From: CAZCFB01 sp964511535
Lineage (GTDB): Bacteria; Myxococcota_A; Polyangia; GCA-2747355; CAZCFB01
Length of the DNA: 33,577 nucleotides
Assembly (NCBI GenBank): GCA_964511535.1
Contig: CAZEFW010000100.1
Span: 1 to 33,577 of the forward strand
Direction: 5' to 3'
Under the pieces are notes generated by a model. The model worked only from the letters and a program-made list of their open reading frames with translations, was not told the DNA's origin and did not search any database. Shown here in pieces: positions 7,126 through 21,642 of this stretch; the stretch's first letter is position 1; each line of letters opens with the position of its first letter. Both the position numbers and the translations under genes were made by a program.

Positions 7126-7943
7126 ACCCGCCGGTGCTCCAGGCAGGGCATCTCCCGCCGGATCCGTTGCTGCGCCGCCAGATCCAGCTCTGCCACCGCG
7201 ATGCCCTCGCCCTCGGGCGCCTGGGCAAGCACCGCGCCCCACGGGTCGATGATGCAGCTCTTGCCATAGCTGGCCCGGGTGGGCAGGTGCCAGCCCCCCT
7301 GATCGGCCGCCAGCACGAAGCAGACGTTCTCGATGGCCCGGGCCCTCAGCAGGGGGAGCCAGTGGTCCTTGCCCGTGTGCAGGGTGAAGGCAGCCGGCAC
7401 GGCCAGGGCAGTGGCGCCCCGGTCCACCAGCCCGCGGTACAGCTCCGGGAAGCGCAGGTCGTAGCAGATGCTCAGTCCCAGGGTCAGCCCCAACACCCGG
7501 GCCGTGACCAGGTCCTGCCCGGGCGCGATCCAGTCCGACTCGGTGAACACCGTGTCTGGCGGGATGTTGATGTCGAACAGGTGGATCTTGCGGTAAGTAG
7601 CCACAAAAGCCCCGTCCGGATCCAGCAGGATGGCGGTGTTGTAGAACCGCCCCGGGTCGGGCCCCAATATAGGTGTGCCTCCGATGAGCAGGTGGATCCC
7701 GAGCCGGCGCACCAGCGCCTGCATGGCCGCCACGATGGGCCCCGGTGCATCCGGGTCAAGGGGCTCGGCCAGGGGCAGCTTCTCCTTCAAGCTCTTGATG
7801 AAGGCGAAGTTCTCTGGCAGCACCACCAACCGCGCGCCACGCTCCGCCGCCGCCTCCACCATCCGGCTGGCCCGCCGGATGTTATCTGCCACGTCTTGCT
7901 GCGATGTCATCTGCACCACCGCGGCCATGAGCCCATTATTCAT
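7122..7943 (-). CDS. Carbon-nitrogen hydrolase, Nit1-like (deaminated glutathione amidase type)
   Basis: 273 aa, the full length of a single nitrilase fold. The catalytic triad is visible as Glu44 (VVLPENFAF), Lys119 (YRKIHLFDI) and Cys160 (LSICYDLRFPELYR). The KIHLFDI and CYDLRFPELY signatures place it with the Nit1/Nit2 omega-amidase-like branch, which hydrolyses amides such as deaminated glutathione or alpha-ketoglutaramate as metabolite repair. The exact substrate is not certain. It is cytosolic: no signal peptide. The start at 7943 is supported by AGGAGA eight bases upstream. It is transcribed divergently from the rimP operon across a gap of 186 bases, and its stop codon lies within a REP-like palindrome. 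Confidence 0.9.
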   Translation of the reverse strand: MNNGLMAAVVQMTSQQDVADNIRRASRMVEAAAERGARLVVLPENFAFIKSLKEKLPLAEPLDPDAPGPIVAAMQALVRRLGIHLLIGGTPILGPDPGRFYNTAILLDPDGAFVATYRKIHLFDINIPPDTVFTESDWIAPGQDLVTARVLGLTLGLSICYDLRFPELYRGLVDRGATALAVPAAFTLHTGKDHWLPLLRARAIENVCFVLAADQGGWHLPTRASYGKSCIIDPWGAVLAQAPEGEGIAVAELDLAAQQRIRREMPCLEHRRV

Positions 7944-8045
7944 GACGTTGTCTCCTGCTATTCACTATTGCATCTCCGAAACCGATATGATAGGGAACCC
8001 AACTGCAGTAGGTAGTTCACATTTTGGCGGGTAGTCGTAAACGAA

Positions 8046-8080
8046 GTGGGCCCCCAAAAGGCGCCCGCTTTTTTTTTGGG
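8046..8080 (+). promoter_or_regulatory. Attenuator-like leader of the rimP-nusA operon
   Basis: Bases 8046-8051 (GTGGGC) pair with 8063-8068 (GCCCGC), continued by inner C-G pairs around an AAAA loop, and are followed by nine consecutive T (8069-8077): an intrinsic terminator lying before the first gene. CCCAAAA (8053-8059) can instead pair with TTTTGGG (8074-8080), which is incompatible with the terminator stem. A further hairpin CCATCG-AGA-CGATGG lies at 8084-8098. Terminator-like leaders are known upstream of rimP in proteobacteria (the rimP leader). NusA itself affects termination, so feedback control is plausible but inferred. Confidence 0.75.
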
Positions 8081-8129
8081 TAACCATCGAGACGATGGGT
8101 GAAACGGGCCGCGGACACGCGGCGAGAAG

Positions 8130-8639
8130 ATGATGTCTGATCTGGCGCAGTTGTCAAAGGTGTGCAGTGAGGGTCTCGAGGCCATCGGCTACGAGCTGGT
8201 GGACCTGGAGTATCTGCGCGATCCGGGCGGCTGGGTCCTGCGGGTGTACATCGACGCCCCCAGTTCCGGCGAGCAGGAGACGACCGCTGCTGCCGGACCC
8301 GCGCCCGTACCCCGGAGCACCATCACGCACCAGGACTGCAAGGCCGCGAGTAACCACCTGGGCACCGTGCTGGACGTGGAAGACATCATCGATAACGCAT
8401 ACCGCCTGGAGGTCTCCTCGCCTGGTGTGATGCGCCCCGTGAGGAAAGAAAAAGATTTCAACCGCTTCGCCGGCCACAAGGCGAAGGTGGTGATGCAGGA
8501 GGCCATCGACGGCCGAAAGAAGTACACCGGAGTCATCAAAGGCGCCGGTGAGGGCAGGGTGCAGCTGGAGCTGGACAGTGGGCTGGTGGAGCTTCCCCTG
8601 GACCGCATGAAAAGAGCCCGGCTGGAGGTGGAGCTCTGA
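8130..8639 (+). CDS. rimP: Ribosome maturation factor RimP
   Basis: 169 aa. RimP binds the 30S subunit and is needed for late assembly of its head. The N-terminal domain (CSEGLEAIGYELVDLEYLRD, then WVLRVYID) and the family-specific VSSPGVMRPVRKEKDFNRF motif are clear, followed by the C-terminal SH3-like barrel (AKVVMQEAIDGRKKYTGVIK). An insertion of about 20 residues rich in Ala, Pro and Gly (around 48-66) separates strands in the first domain. Two adjacent ATG codons (8130, 8133) are possible starts after GGCGAGAAG. It is the first gene of the operon and sits just before nusA, the classic order. Confidence 0.95.
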   Translation: MMSDLAQLSKVCSEGLEAIGYELVDLEYLRDPGGWVLRVYIDAPSSGEQETTAAAGPAPVPRSTITHQDCKAASNHLGTVLDVEDIIDNAYRLEVSSPGVMRPVRKEKDFNRFAGHKAKVVMQEAIDGRKKYTGVIKGAGEGRVQLELDSGLVELPLDRMKRARLEVEL

Positions 8640-8715
8640 GGAGATGTCGCCGGCGTTGCCGGGCAAGCACGAGGCCGGCCCGAGAACTCAGGCCAGATAG
8701 AGGATTATTCAAGCC

Positions 8716-10539
<1,824 letters not shown>

Positions 10540-10543
10540 GACC

Positions 10544-11025
10544 ATGACCCGCGCACCAAGGCCCATACGCTCCTGCGTGGCGTGCCGCACTTCGCGGCCG
10601 CGCCAGGGGTTGGTGCGTTTCGTGGCCGACGAGCGCGGCCGGCTGCGCCCTGATCCAGGGCAGCGGCAGCCAGGGCGTGGCGTCTATACATGCGCCACCG
10701 AGGCGTGCATCCACCGCGCGGCCAGCAAGGGCGGGTTCGCGCGTGGGTTGAAGCGGCGGGTGGCAAAGATGGACCCGACGTCGCTCATGGCGACGACGGC
10801 GATTGCAGTTGAAGAAGAGTACAGGAGCCTGCTGGAGCAGGGGAGGCGGGACGGCCGAGCGGCCGCCCGTTCGCCCCGGCAGGGGAGGAATGACCGGGAG
10901 GTCGTGGCAGGGAGCGGGTGGGTCGTGAAGGACCCGCGGCTCGGCCGGCGTGTGGCGGCGCTGTCCGAGCAAGCAGCTCGTCTCGGGGTCAAGGCCCTGG
11001 CGGCGAACGGAGAAGTGAGGGTTTG

Positions 11026-11026
<1 letters not shown>
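10544..11026 (+). CDS. ylxR: YlxR/RnpM-family RNA-binding protein with C-terminal extension
   Basis: 160 aa. The N-terminal 80 or so residues are a YlxR domain: RSCVACRTSRPRQGLVRFV and GRGVYTCATEACIHRAASKG. This family binds RNase P RNA and modulates its activity in some bacteria. The remaining half (from about 85: EEEYRSLLEQGRRDGRAAA, ending LGVKALAANGEVRV) is not part of the usual domain of about 90 residues; it could be a degenerate L7Ae-like module, but that is a guess. The start lies four bases after the nusA stop, with AGGA eight bases upstream. Its stop overlaps the infB start (TGATG), so translation is probably coupled. Confidence 0.9.
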
Positions 11027-13887
<2,861 letters not shown>

Positions 13888-13888
13888 T

Positions 13889-14209
13889 ATGATCGTCGGA
13901 GTCTGCCGCCTCAGCCTACACTTCCCCGACAGCGGCTCGCTCAAGGCGAAGCGGCACGGGCTGCGCAAGATCATCGACCGCGCCCGAGCCAAGTTCAACG
14001 TGGCCATCGCCGAGGTGGACGACCAGGACACCTGGCAGCGGTCCACCCTCGCCCTGGCGGTGGTGGGCAACGAGGGGCGCCACGTGCAGTCGATGCTCGA
14101 CCGGATCCTGTCGTTTATCGAGGACCTGTACGTGGCCCAGGTGATCAACAAGGAGGCCGAGTTGATCAGCTACAACGACGACGACCCCATGGATCCGGGA
14201 GGGTATTGA
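13889..14209 (+). CDS. ylxP: YlxP-like DUF503 protein
   Basis: 106 aa. The sequence IVGVCRLSLHFPDSGSLKAK, then RHGLRKIIDRARAKFNVAIAEVDDQDTWQRSTLALAVVGN, is the DUF503/YlxP signature: a small ferredoxin-like fold of unknown biochemical role, usually encoded between infB and rbfA and thought to be linked to ribosome function. It starts one base after the infB stop. The acidic tail (NDDDPMDPGGY) is slightly longer than usual. Confidence 0.93.
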   Translation: MIVGVCRLSLHFPDSGSLKAKRHGLRKIIDRARAKFNVAIAEVDDQDTWQRSTLALAVVGNEGRHVQSMLDRILSFIEDLYVAQVINKEAELISYNDDDPMDPGGY

Positions 14210-14210
14210 C

Positions 14211-14591
14211 TTGGCCCCCAGCCAGAGGATGGCCCGGGTGAACCGGATGCTGCAGACGACCCTGGCCGAGATGCTCGGCGGCGGCGTGGTGCGCGACCCG
14301 CGCATCAGCGCGCTGCCCTTCATCTCCATCTCGTCGGTGCGGTGCGCGCCTGATCTGCGCACGGCGGTGGTGCACGTGGCCATCCCCGCGTCCGCCGAGC
14401 AGCGCCAGGAGGCCATGGACGCGCTGCTGTCAGCCGGCGGCTACCTGCGGCGGGAGCTGGGCCAGCGGGTCAAGCTGCGCTACACGCCGGAGCTCCGCTT
14501 TACCCTGGACGACACGCTCGATTCGGCGGCTCACATCGAGCAGATCCTGGACGAGATCCACGCGGAGCAGGGGGAGGAAGAGAGTGACTAG
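14211..14591 (+). CDS. rbfA: Ribosome-binding factor A
   Basis: 126 aa. A KH-like fold protein that binds the 30S subunit near the 5' helix of 16S rRNA and aids cold-sensitive maturation. Visible family features are RMARVNRMLQTTLAEMLGGG, the VVRDPRISALPFISISSVRC strand region and the C-terminal LGQRVKLRYTPELRFTLDDT. The start is taken as TTG at 14211, because GGGAGGG lies seven bases upstream and the next in-frame ATG (14229) would cut into the first helix. It follows ylxP by one base and overlaps nrnA by eight bases. Confidence 0.95.
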   Translation: MAPSQRMARVNRMLQTTLAEMLGGGVVRDPRISALPFISISSVRCAPDLRTAVVHVAIPASAEQRQEAMDALLSAGGYLRRELGQRVKLRYTPELRFTLDDTLDSAAHIEQILDEIHAEQGEEESD

Positions 14592-15567
14592 AGGGAGCCT
14601 CGCGAAGGTGATCGACGCCCTGAACGCCGGGCGCCGCTTCCTGGTGACCGCGCACCCGGGTCCGGACGGCGATGCCCTCGGCAGCATGGTCGCCGCCACC
14701 GTAATGCTGGAGCGCGTTCTGGGTCGCCAGGCGGTGGCCTACTCGCCCGACCCTGTGCCGGACCGGTTCCGCTTTCTGGAGGGCACAGACCGGTTCTTGA
14801 GCGAGGTGCCGGAGGGGACCTTCGACACCACCCTGGTGCTCGACTGCTCCGACTCCAAGCTGTTCGCGGGCAACGACCTGCCGCGGGGCATCCAGGGCAC
14901 GCAGGTGGTCATCGATCATCACAAGACGGGCGGCGACTTCGGCGATGTGTGTTACATCGATCCCGCCGCCGCCTCGGCCGGCGTGCTGCTCTACAGGGTC
15001 TTCTCGGCCATGGGGCTCGACCTCGGGCTGGTGGCCGAGCCGCTGTACTGCTCCATCATGTCGGACACCGGCTCCTTCCGTTACCAGAACACCAACCGCG
15101 AGGCGATGGAGGTGTGCGGCGCGCTGCTGGCCAACGGGGTGGACCCGTGGCGCATCGCCTCCCACCTGTACGAGGACCGCCCCCGGGGCGAGGTCGAGCT
15201 GCTCGGCAAGGTGCTCACCACCCTGGAGATGTCCGAGGACGAGCGCTGCGCCTCGCTGACGGTGACCTCCGAGATGCTGGCAGACTGCGGGTGCGATCCT
15301 GACGCCACGGACGGGCTGATCAACTACGCCCGGGGCATCTCCGGAGTGGAGGTGGCCGTGCTCTTTCGGCCCCGAGACGGAGGGGTGCGGGTCAGCTTCC
15401 GCTCCAGCGGGGATCACGACGTCTCGGCGGTGGCGGCGCGGCTGGGCGGCGGCGGGCACCACAACGCCGCCGGGTGCTTCCTCGAGGACGCCACGGTGGA
15501 GCAAGCCCGCGAGGCGGTGTTCGACCAGGTCCGCGAGGTGCTGCGCGGGGCCTCCAGCGCGGACTGA
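14584..15567 (+). CDS. nrnA: DHH-family phosphoesterase (NrnA-like oligoribonuclease / pAp phosphatase)
   Basis: 327 aa. The DHH motifs are all present: TAHPGPDGDALGS (motif I), LDCSDSKLF, VIDHHKTGG (the DHH triad) and SIMSDTGSFRYQNT. They are followed by a DHHA1 substrate-binding domain with GGGGHHNAAGCF. NrnA enzymes degrade short RNA oligomers and dephosphorylate 3'-phosphoadenosine 5'-phosphate with Mn2+. The start is GTG at 14584, within the rbfA gene, preceded by GGGGGAGGAAGA. Being next to rbfA and truB is the common arrangement for this branch (YtqI/NrnA rather than RecJ). Confidence 0.93.
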   Translation: MTRGSLAKVIDALNAGRRFLVTAHPGPDGDALGSMVAATVMLERVLGRQAVAYSPDPVPDRFRFLEGTDRFLSEVPEGTFDTTLVLDCSDSKLFAGNDLPRGIQGTQVVIDHHKTGGDFGDVCYIDPAAASAGVLLYRVFSAMGLDLGLVAEPLYCSIMSDTGSFRYQNTNREAMEVCGALLANGVDPWRIASHLYEDRPRGEVELLGKVLTTLEMSEDERCASLTVTSEMLADCGCDPDATDGLINYARGISGVEVAVLFRPRDGGVRVSFRSSGDHDVSAVAARLGGGGHHNAAGCFLEDATVEQAREAVFDQVREVLRGASSAD

Positions 15568-15571
15568 CGCC

Positions 15572-16444
15572 ATGAACGGCGTGCTGGTCATCGACAAGCC
15601 GGAGGGGTTGACCTCCTTCGCCGTGGTCAAGAAGGTGCGCGGCGCCCTGCGCGTCAAGAAGGCGGGGCACACCGGCACCCTGGATCCGCTGGCCACCGGC
15701 GTGCTGCCCGTCTGCCTGGGAGAGGCCACCAAGGTGGCGGGCATGCTGCTGGCAGAGGACAAGGCCTACGAGGCGGAGGCGGAGCTGGGGCGGCGGACCG
15801 ACACGCTGGACGTCACCGGCGAGACCACCGCCCGGGGGGACTTCTCGGGCATCACCCGCCAGCAGATCGAGCAGGCGCTGGCCCCACTGACCGGAGAGAT
15901 CGACCAGGTGCCGCCGGCCTACTCGGCGGTGCGGGTTGACGGCAAGCGGGCCCACGAGCTGGCCCGGCAGGGCAGGGCGCCCGAGCTCAAGGCGCGCCGG
16001 GTGGTGGTCCAGGAGCTGGAGCTCACGCGGTTCGAGCCGCCACATCTGGGCCTGCGCATCGCGTGCAGCAAGGGCACCTACGTGCGGGTGCTCATCGACG
16101 ACCTGGGCAGCGCCCTCGGCTGCGGCGCCAGCATGTCAGCGCTGCGACGAACCCGCAGCGGGGCCTTCACCCTGGAGCGCGCCGCGGCGCTGGAGGGGCT
16201 GCGCCAGCAGGCTGACGCGGGGGAGCTGCCCCTGTTCAGCCTGGACGAGGCGCTGGCTCACCTGCCGGGGGTGGACACGGACGAGGCGGGGGCGCACCAC
16301 CTGCGCCACGGCCAGCCGCTGGACGGCCCCGGGCCGGACCTGCCCGAGGGCGACCTGGTCCGGGCGCGGCTCGACGGCGAGACCATCGCCCTGGGCGTGC
16401 TCAAGCAGGGGCAAGTGTGGCCCAGGCGTATTTTTCACCTCTGA
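15572..16444 (+). CDS. truB: tRNA pseudouridine(55) synthase TruB
   Basis: 290 aa. TruB converts U55 of the tRNA T-loop to pseudouridine. The start MNGVLVIDKPEGLTSF and the catalytic motif GHTGTLDPLATGVLP (Asp38 the nucleophile) are intact, as are YSAVRVDGKRAHELAR and the C-terminal RIACSKGTYVRVLIDDLG motif. A PUA-like C-terminal region follows. It starts four bases after the nrnA stop. In many proteobacteria ribF lies next; here it is missing and a promoter for rpsO follows instead, so truB is probably the last gene of the rimP transcript. Confidence 0.97.
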   Translation: MNGVLVIDKPEGLTSFAVVKKVRGALRVKKAGHTGTLDPLATGVLPVCLGEATKVAGMLLAEDKAYEAEAELGRRTDTLDVTGETTARGDFSGITRQQIEQALAPLTGEIDQVPPAYSAVRVDGKRAHELARQGRAPELKARRVVVQELELTRFEPPHLGLRIACSKGTYVRVLIDDLGSALGCGASMSALRRTRSGAFTLERAAALEGLRQQADAGELPLFSLDEALAHLPGVDTDEAGAHHLRHGQPLDGPGPDLPEGDLVRARLDGETIALGVLKQGQVWPRRIFHL

Positions 16445-16457
16445 TCCCCCTCGAACA

Positions 16458-16487
16458 TTGACAACAGGGCCCCTTTGGTCAATACAT
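16458..16487 (+). promoter_or_regulatory. Promoter of rpsO-pnp
   Basis: A perfect -35 box TTGACA (16458-16463) is followed, 17-18 bases on, by AATACAT (16481-16487) as a weak -10. It lies 14 bases after the truB stop in an AT-richer stretch. It would give a 5' leader of about 130 bases before rpsO. Confidence 0.65.
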
Positions 16488-16531
16488 GCAGCGGTTAAAA
16501 AGAGACGAGACCACATAACAAAACGATCGTG

Positions 16532-16550
16532 CGGAGCCGAGGCGGCTCCG
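16532..16550 (+). promoter_or_regulatory. Hairpin in the rpsO leader, possible S15 autoregulation site
   Basis: CGGAGCC (16532-16538) pairs with GGCTCCG (16544-16550) around a GAGGC loop. A second small hairpin (CCGATGGTCGG, around 16572) follows before the ribosome-binding site. S15 represses its own translation through leader structures in several bacteria, but the structures differ between lineages, so this role is only inferred from position. Confidence 0.4.
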
Positions 16551-16623
16551 TGACACCCGCCAGGTGGTCCCCCGATGGTCGGAGGCACTGCAGGCGCGGC
16601 AAGGAAAATGGAGAAGGAGAGAG

Positions 16624-16893
16624 ATGTCCCTATCGTCGTCCCTTAAGAAGAGCGTCATCGAGAAGTTTCAGACCCACGAGGGTGACACCGGATCGCCGGA
16701 GGTGCAGATAGCGCTGCTCACCGAGCGGATCAAGCACCTGACGGAGCACTTCAAGCTGCACAAGCAGGATCACCACTCGCGCCGCGGCCTGCTGATGCTG
16801 GTCGGCAAGCGCCGCCGCCTCCTTGACTACCTCAAGGCCAAGGACATCGAGCGGTACCGGAAGGTGATCAAGGAGCTGGGGATCCGCAAGTAG
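16624..16893 (+). CDS. rpsO: 30S ribosomal protein S15
   Basis: 89 aa, normal for S15. The conserved segments HEGDTGSPEVQIALLTERIK and LTEHFKLHKQDHHSRRGLL are present, then the basic GKRRRLLDYLKAKDIERYRK. S15 binds the central domain of 16S rRNA and opens platform assembly. An in-frame ATG exists 60 bases upstream (16564), but the start at 16624 has AAGGAGA just before it and gives the standard N-terminus. It is followed by pnp, the universal partner. Confidence 0.98.
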   Translation: MSLSSSLKKSVIEKFQTHEGDTGSPEVQIALLTERIKHLTEHFKLHKQDHHSRRGLLMLVGKRRRLLDYLKAKDIERYRKVIKELGIRK

Positions 16894-16947
16894 CGCGCGC
16901 CCCCCGCACATCCTTCACAACAACTTCATGGGGATCGCGCAAGGTCC

Positions 16948-16965
16948 GCCGGCCCGGTGGCCGGC
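16948..16965 (+). promoter_or_regulatory. Stable hairpin in the rpsO-pnp gap
   Basis: GCCGGCC (16948-16954) pairs perfectly with GGCCGGC (16959-16965) around CGGT. There is no T-tract, so read-through into pnp is expected. In E. coli a leader hairpin before pnp is cut by RNase III and mediates PNPase autoregulation; the same role here is inferred from position only. Confidence 0.45.
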
Positions 16966-17061
16966 TCCCCGCCCGGGCTCTTTACCCGGCACGCCATTGG
17001 TGCGCCCAGGCACCCGCGCGCAACTCTCCTCCCGCCTAATATCTCAGGAGCAGACAAGGAA

Positions 17062-19160
<2,099 letters not shown>

Positions 19161-19164
<4 letters not shown>

Positions 19165-19604
19165 GGCCAAGCCTCAAGGTAACCCGCCTCGAACCTGAGG
19201 CCCGGCTGCCGCGCTACATGAGCGATGCGGCGGCCGGGCTGGACCTCTCTGCCTGCCTGAAACAACCCCTGGTGCTCGCGCCGGGGGAGCGGACCCTGGT
19301 GCCCACCGGTATCGCCATGGCGCTGCCGGAGGGTCACGAGGGCCAGGTTCGGCCCCGCTCGGGCCTGGCCGTCAAGCACGGCATCACCCTGCTCAACACC
19401 CCCGGCACCATCGACGAGGACTACCGCGGCGAGGTGCGCGTGCTGATGGTGAACCTGGGGCAGGAGCCGTTCACCGTGGAGCCGGGGGCCCGCATCGCCC
19501 AGCTGGTGGTGGCGCCCGTTACCCGGGTGGAGGTTGAGGAGGCGGCGCAGTTGGAGCAAAGTAACCGCGGGGCCGGCGGGTTCGGCTCCACCGGAACGAA
19601 ATAG
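19161..19604 (+). CDS. dut: dUTP diphosphatase (dUTPase)
   Basis: 147 aa, a trimeric dUTPase. It hydrolyses dUTP to dUMP, keeping uracil out of DNA and feeding dTMP synthesis. All five motifs are visible: AAGLDLSA, RPRSGLAVKHGI, GTIDEDYRGEVRV, RIAQLVV and the C-terminal NRGAGGFGSTG that closes over the base. The start is GTG at 19161, overlapping the pnp stop by four bases (GTGA), with GGAAG just upstream; translation is probably coupled to pnp. Confidence 0.96.
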
Positions 19605-19609
19605 CCATC

Positions 19610-19626
19610 AGCTGACAGCTGACAGC
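19610..19626. repeat. Short heptamer repeat (AGCTGAC x 2.4)
   Basis: AGCTGAC-AGCTGAC-AGC immediately follows the dut stop. The seven-base period is the same as in the arrays at 7023-7103, though the unit differs. AGCTGACAGCT is also partly palindromic. Confidence 0.5.
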
Positions 19627-19640
19627 CACAGGAGCTTTAC

Positions 19641-20507
19641 ATGTCCGAGCCAGTCATCGGCGTCATCGGCGGCAGCGGCCTGTACGAGATCGACGCGCTG
19701 ACCGACGTCCAGGAGGTCTCCCTGAGCACGCCCTTCGGGGCCCCCTCCGATTCCTACATCACCGGCACGCTCAGCGGGCGCAAGGTGGCCTTCCTGCCGC
19801 GCCACGGCAAGGGCCACCGGTTCATGCCCACCGAGGTGAACTACCGCGCCAACGTGCACGGCTTCAAGCAGCTCGGCTGCCAGTGGCTGATCTCGCTGTC
19901 GGCGGTGGGGTCCATGCGCAAGGAGATCGCGCCGGGCCACATGGTCATCGTGGACCAGATCATCGACCGCACCCGCAAGCGCGAGAGCACCTTCTTCGGC
20001 GACGGCGTGGTGGGGCATATCCAGTTCGGCGACCCGATGTGCAACGACCTGGGCGGGCTGCTGTACGAGGCGGCCGTGGCGGCAGGCGCCACCGTGCACA
20101 AGGGCGGCATCTACATCTGCATGGAGGGGCCGGCGTTCTCAACCCGCGCGGAGTCGAACCTGTACCGCAGCTGGGACGTGAGCGTCATCGGCATGACCGC
20201 GGTGCCCGAGTGCAAGCTGGCCCGCGAGGCGGGGCTCTGCTACGGCACCGTGGCCATGAGCACCGACTACGACTGCTGGCACGAGGAGGAGGAGGACGTG
20301 TCGGTGGAGGCGGTCATCGCGACGCTGAATAAGAACGCCGACACCGCGCGGGACATCGTCAAGCGCGTGGTGGAGATGATCCCGGCCGAGCGCGGCTGCG
20401 GGTGCAAGGACGCCACCAAGTTCGCGGTGATGACCGCGCCCGACGCCATGCCGGTGGAGACCCGGCGGCGGCTGAGCCTGATCCTGGGCCTCGACGAGGA
20501 GGGCTGA
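19641..20507 (+). CDS. mtnP: S-methyl-5'-thioadenosine phosphorylase
   Basis: 288 aa. MtnP splits methylthioadenosine with phosphate into adenine and methylthioribose-1-phosphate, the first step of one methionine-salvage route. The N-terminal phosphate-binding GVIGGSGLYEID, the RHGKGHRFMPTEVNYRAN loop, the substrate pocket GGIYICMEGPAFSTRAES and GMTAVPECKLAREAGLCY, and AMSTDYDCW are typical of the family and separate it from plain purine nucleoside phosphorylases. AGGAG six bases upstream fixes the start. The kinase gene follows one base after the stop. No other methionine-salvage genes are in the window. Confidence 0.95.
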   Translation: MSEPVIGVIGGSGLYEIDALTDVQEVSLSTPFGAPSDSYITGTLSGRKVAFLPRHGKGHRFMPTEVNYRANVHGFKQLGCQWLISLSAVGSMRKEIAPGHMVIVDQIIDRTRKRESTFFGDGVVGHIQFGDPMCNDLGGLLYEAAVAAGATVHKGGIYICMEGPAFSTRAESNLYRSWDVSVIGMTAVPECKLAREAGLCYGTVAMSTDYDCWHEEEEDVSVEAVIATLNKNADTARDIVKRVVEMIPAERGCGCKDATKFAVMTAPDAMPVETRRRLSLILGLDEEG

Positions 20508-20508
20508 C

Positions 20509-21429
20509 ATGAGCGTCCTGGTGGTGGGCAGCGTCGCGCTGGACACGGTGGAGACGCCGTTCGACAAGCGCGATGACATCCTCGGCGGCTCGGCGTCGTT
20601 CTTCTCGGTGGTCTCGTCGTTGATCACCGACGTGCGGTTGGTGGCGGTGGTGGGGCAGGACTTCCCCGAGGAGCATGTGGCGCTCATGGCGGACAAGGGG
20701 GTCGACCTCGCGGGGCTGACCCGGGAGGAGGGGCGCACCTTCCGCTGGTCCGGGCGCTACCTGGACAACATGGTGGACCGCGTGACCCTGGACACCCAGC
20801 TCAACGTGTTCGAGAAGTTCGATCCGGAGCTGCCCGCGTCCTACCGCGACACCGAGTTCGTGTTCCTGGCCAACATCCACCCTGCGCTGCAGCTCAAGGT
20901 GCTGGGGCAGGTGGCCGCGCCCAAGCTGGTGTGCCTCGACACCATGAACTTCTGGATCGAGGGCGAGCGCGAGGCCCTGGGCGAGGTGCTGGGCAAGGTG
21001 CAGGCGCTGCTGATCAACGACGAGGAGCTGCGGCTGCTGTCGGGCGAGCACAACATGGTGCGCGGCGCGGCGGCGGTGCGGGCCATGGGGCCCGAGGTGC
21101 TGGTGGTCAAGCGCGGCGACGCCGGCGCGCTGCTGTTCGACGACCACGGCATGTTCTGCGTGCCCGCCGTGCCCCTGGACAACGTGGTGGACCCCACCGG
21201 CGCGGGCGACACCTTCGCCGGCGGCTTCGTCTCTTACCTGACCCACCACGGCGAGGTCACCCCCGTGACCCTGCGGCAGGCCATGGTCTACGGCAGCGTC
21301 ACCGCCTCGTACTGCGTCGAGGACTTCAGCCTCGACCGCCTGCGCAGCCTGACCCGCGACGAGGTGCTCGAGCGCTGTGAGCGGTTCAAGGGCCTCACCC
21401 AGTTCGAGGACGTCGTGCTGAAGAGCTAG
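20509..21429 (+). CDS. PfkB-family sugar/nucleoside kinase
   Basis: 306 aa, ribokinase fold. GGSASFFSVVSSLITDVRLV matches the N-terminal PfkB signature; the C-terminal signature DNVVDPTGAGDTFAGGFVSY carries the catalytic Asp (GAGD) and anion hole. The acceptor sugar cannot be read from sequence. It starts one base after mtnP, so the two are co-translated. The linked genes suggest a substrate from nucleoside breakdown or the 5-deoxypentose/methylthioribose branch, or adenosine itself; this is inference. It is the last gene of the long plus-strand block: the 213-base gap after it holds a new promoter. Confidence 0.9.
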   Translation: MSVLVVGSVALDTVETPFDKRDDILGGSASFFSVVSSLITDVRLVAVVGQDFPEEHVALMADKGVDLAGLTREEGRTFRWSGRYLDNMVDRVTLDTQLNVFEKFDPELPASYRDTEFVFLANIHPALQLKVLGQVAAPKLVCLDTMNFWIEGEREALGEVLGKVQALLINDEELRLLSGEHNMVRGAAAVRAMGPEVLVVKRGDAGALLFDDHGMFCVPAVPLDNVVDPTGAGDTFAGGFVSYLTHHGEVTPVTLRQAMVYGSVTASYCVEDFSLDRLRSLTRDEVLERCERFKGLTQFEDVVLKS

Positions 21430-21498
21430 GGCGCCCCCGCGCCCCCCCGAGCCCGAACTCCGGTCCCGGCCCCCCCCACTCTCAAATCGAAAGAAGCG

Positions 21499-21526
21499 GG
21501 AACCTATCCGGCTCCGCGTGGTCAGA
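21499..21526 (+). promoter_or_regulatory. Candidate ECF-sigma promoter
   Basis: GGAACC (21499-21504) and GTCAGA (21521-21526) are separated by exactly 16 bases. A GGAAC -35 with a GTC-containing -10 is the hallmark of promoters read by group-4 (ECF) sigma factors used for envelope stress. It lies about 110 bases before the FHA-like/AgmX-type gene, the only plus-strand gene it could serve. No ECF sigma gene is in the window. Confidence 0.5.
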
Positions 21527-21642
21527 GCATGTATGGACGACGCGGCGAGCGAGGCGGCACGCCTCACCGCCTGAACCGTCATCTCCATCAACCGCAGGAA
21601 CAACCACGTAAGGGGACCGGGTGTCCTCAAGGAGGCATTGCC

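Noticed and set aside
21529..21642. N-terminal extension of the FHA-like protein, or a remnant of an ECF sigma gene
   Set aside because: The frame is open, but the Shine-Dalgarno is at 21629-21635 and the extension is Arg/Pro/His-rich without family resemblance; the other frame from ATG 21533 stops after 13 codons.
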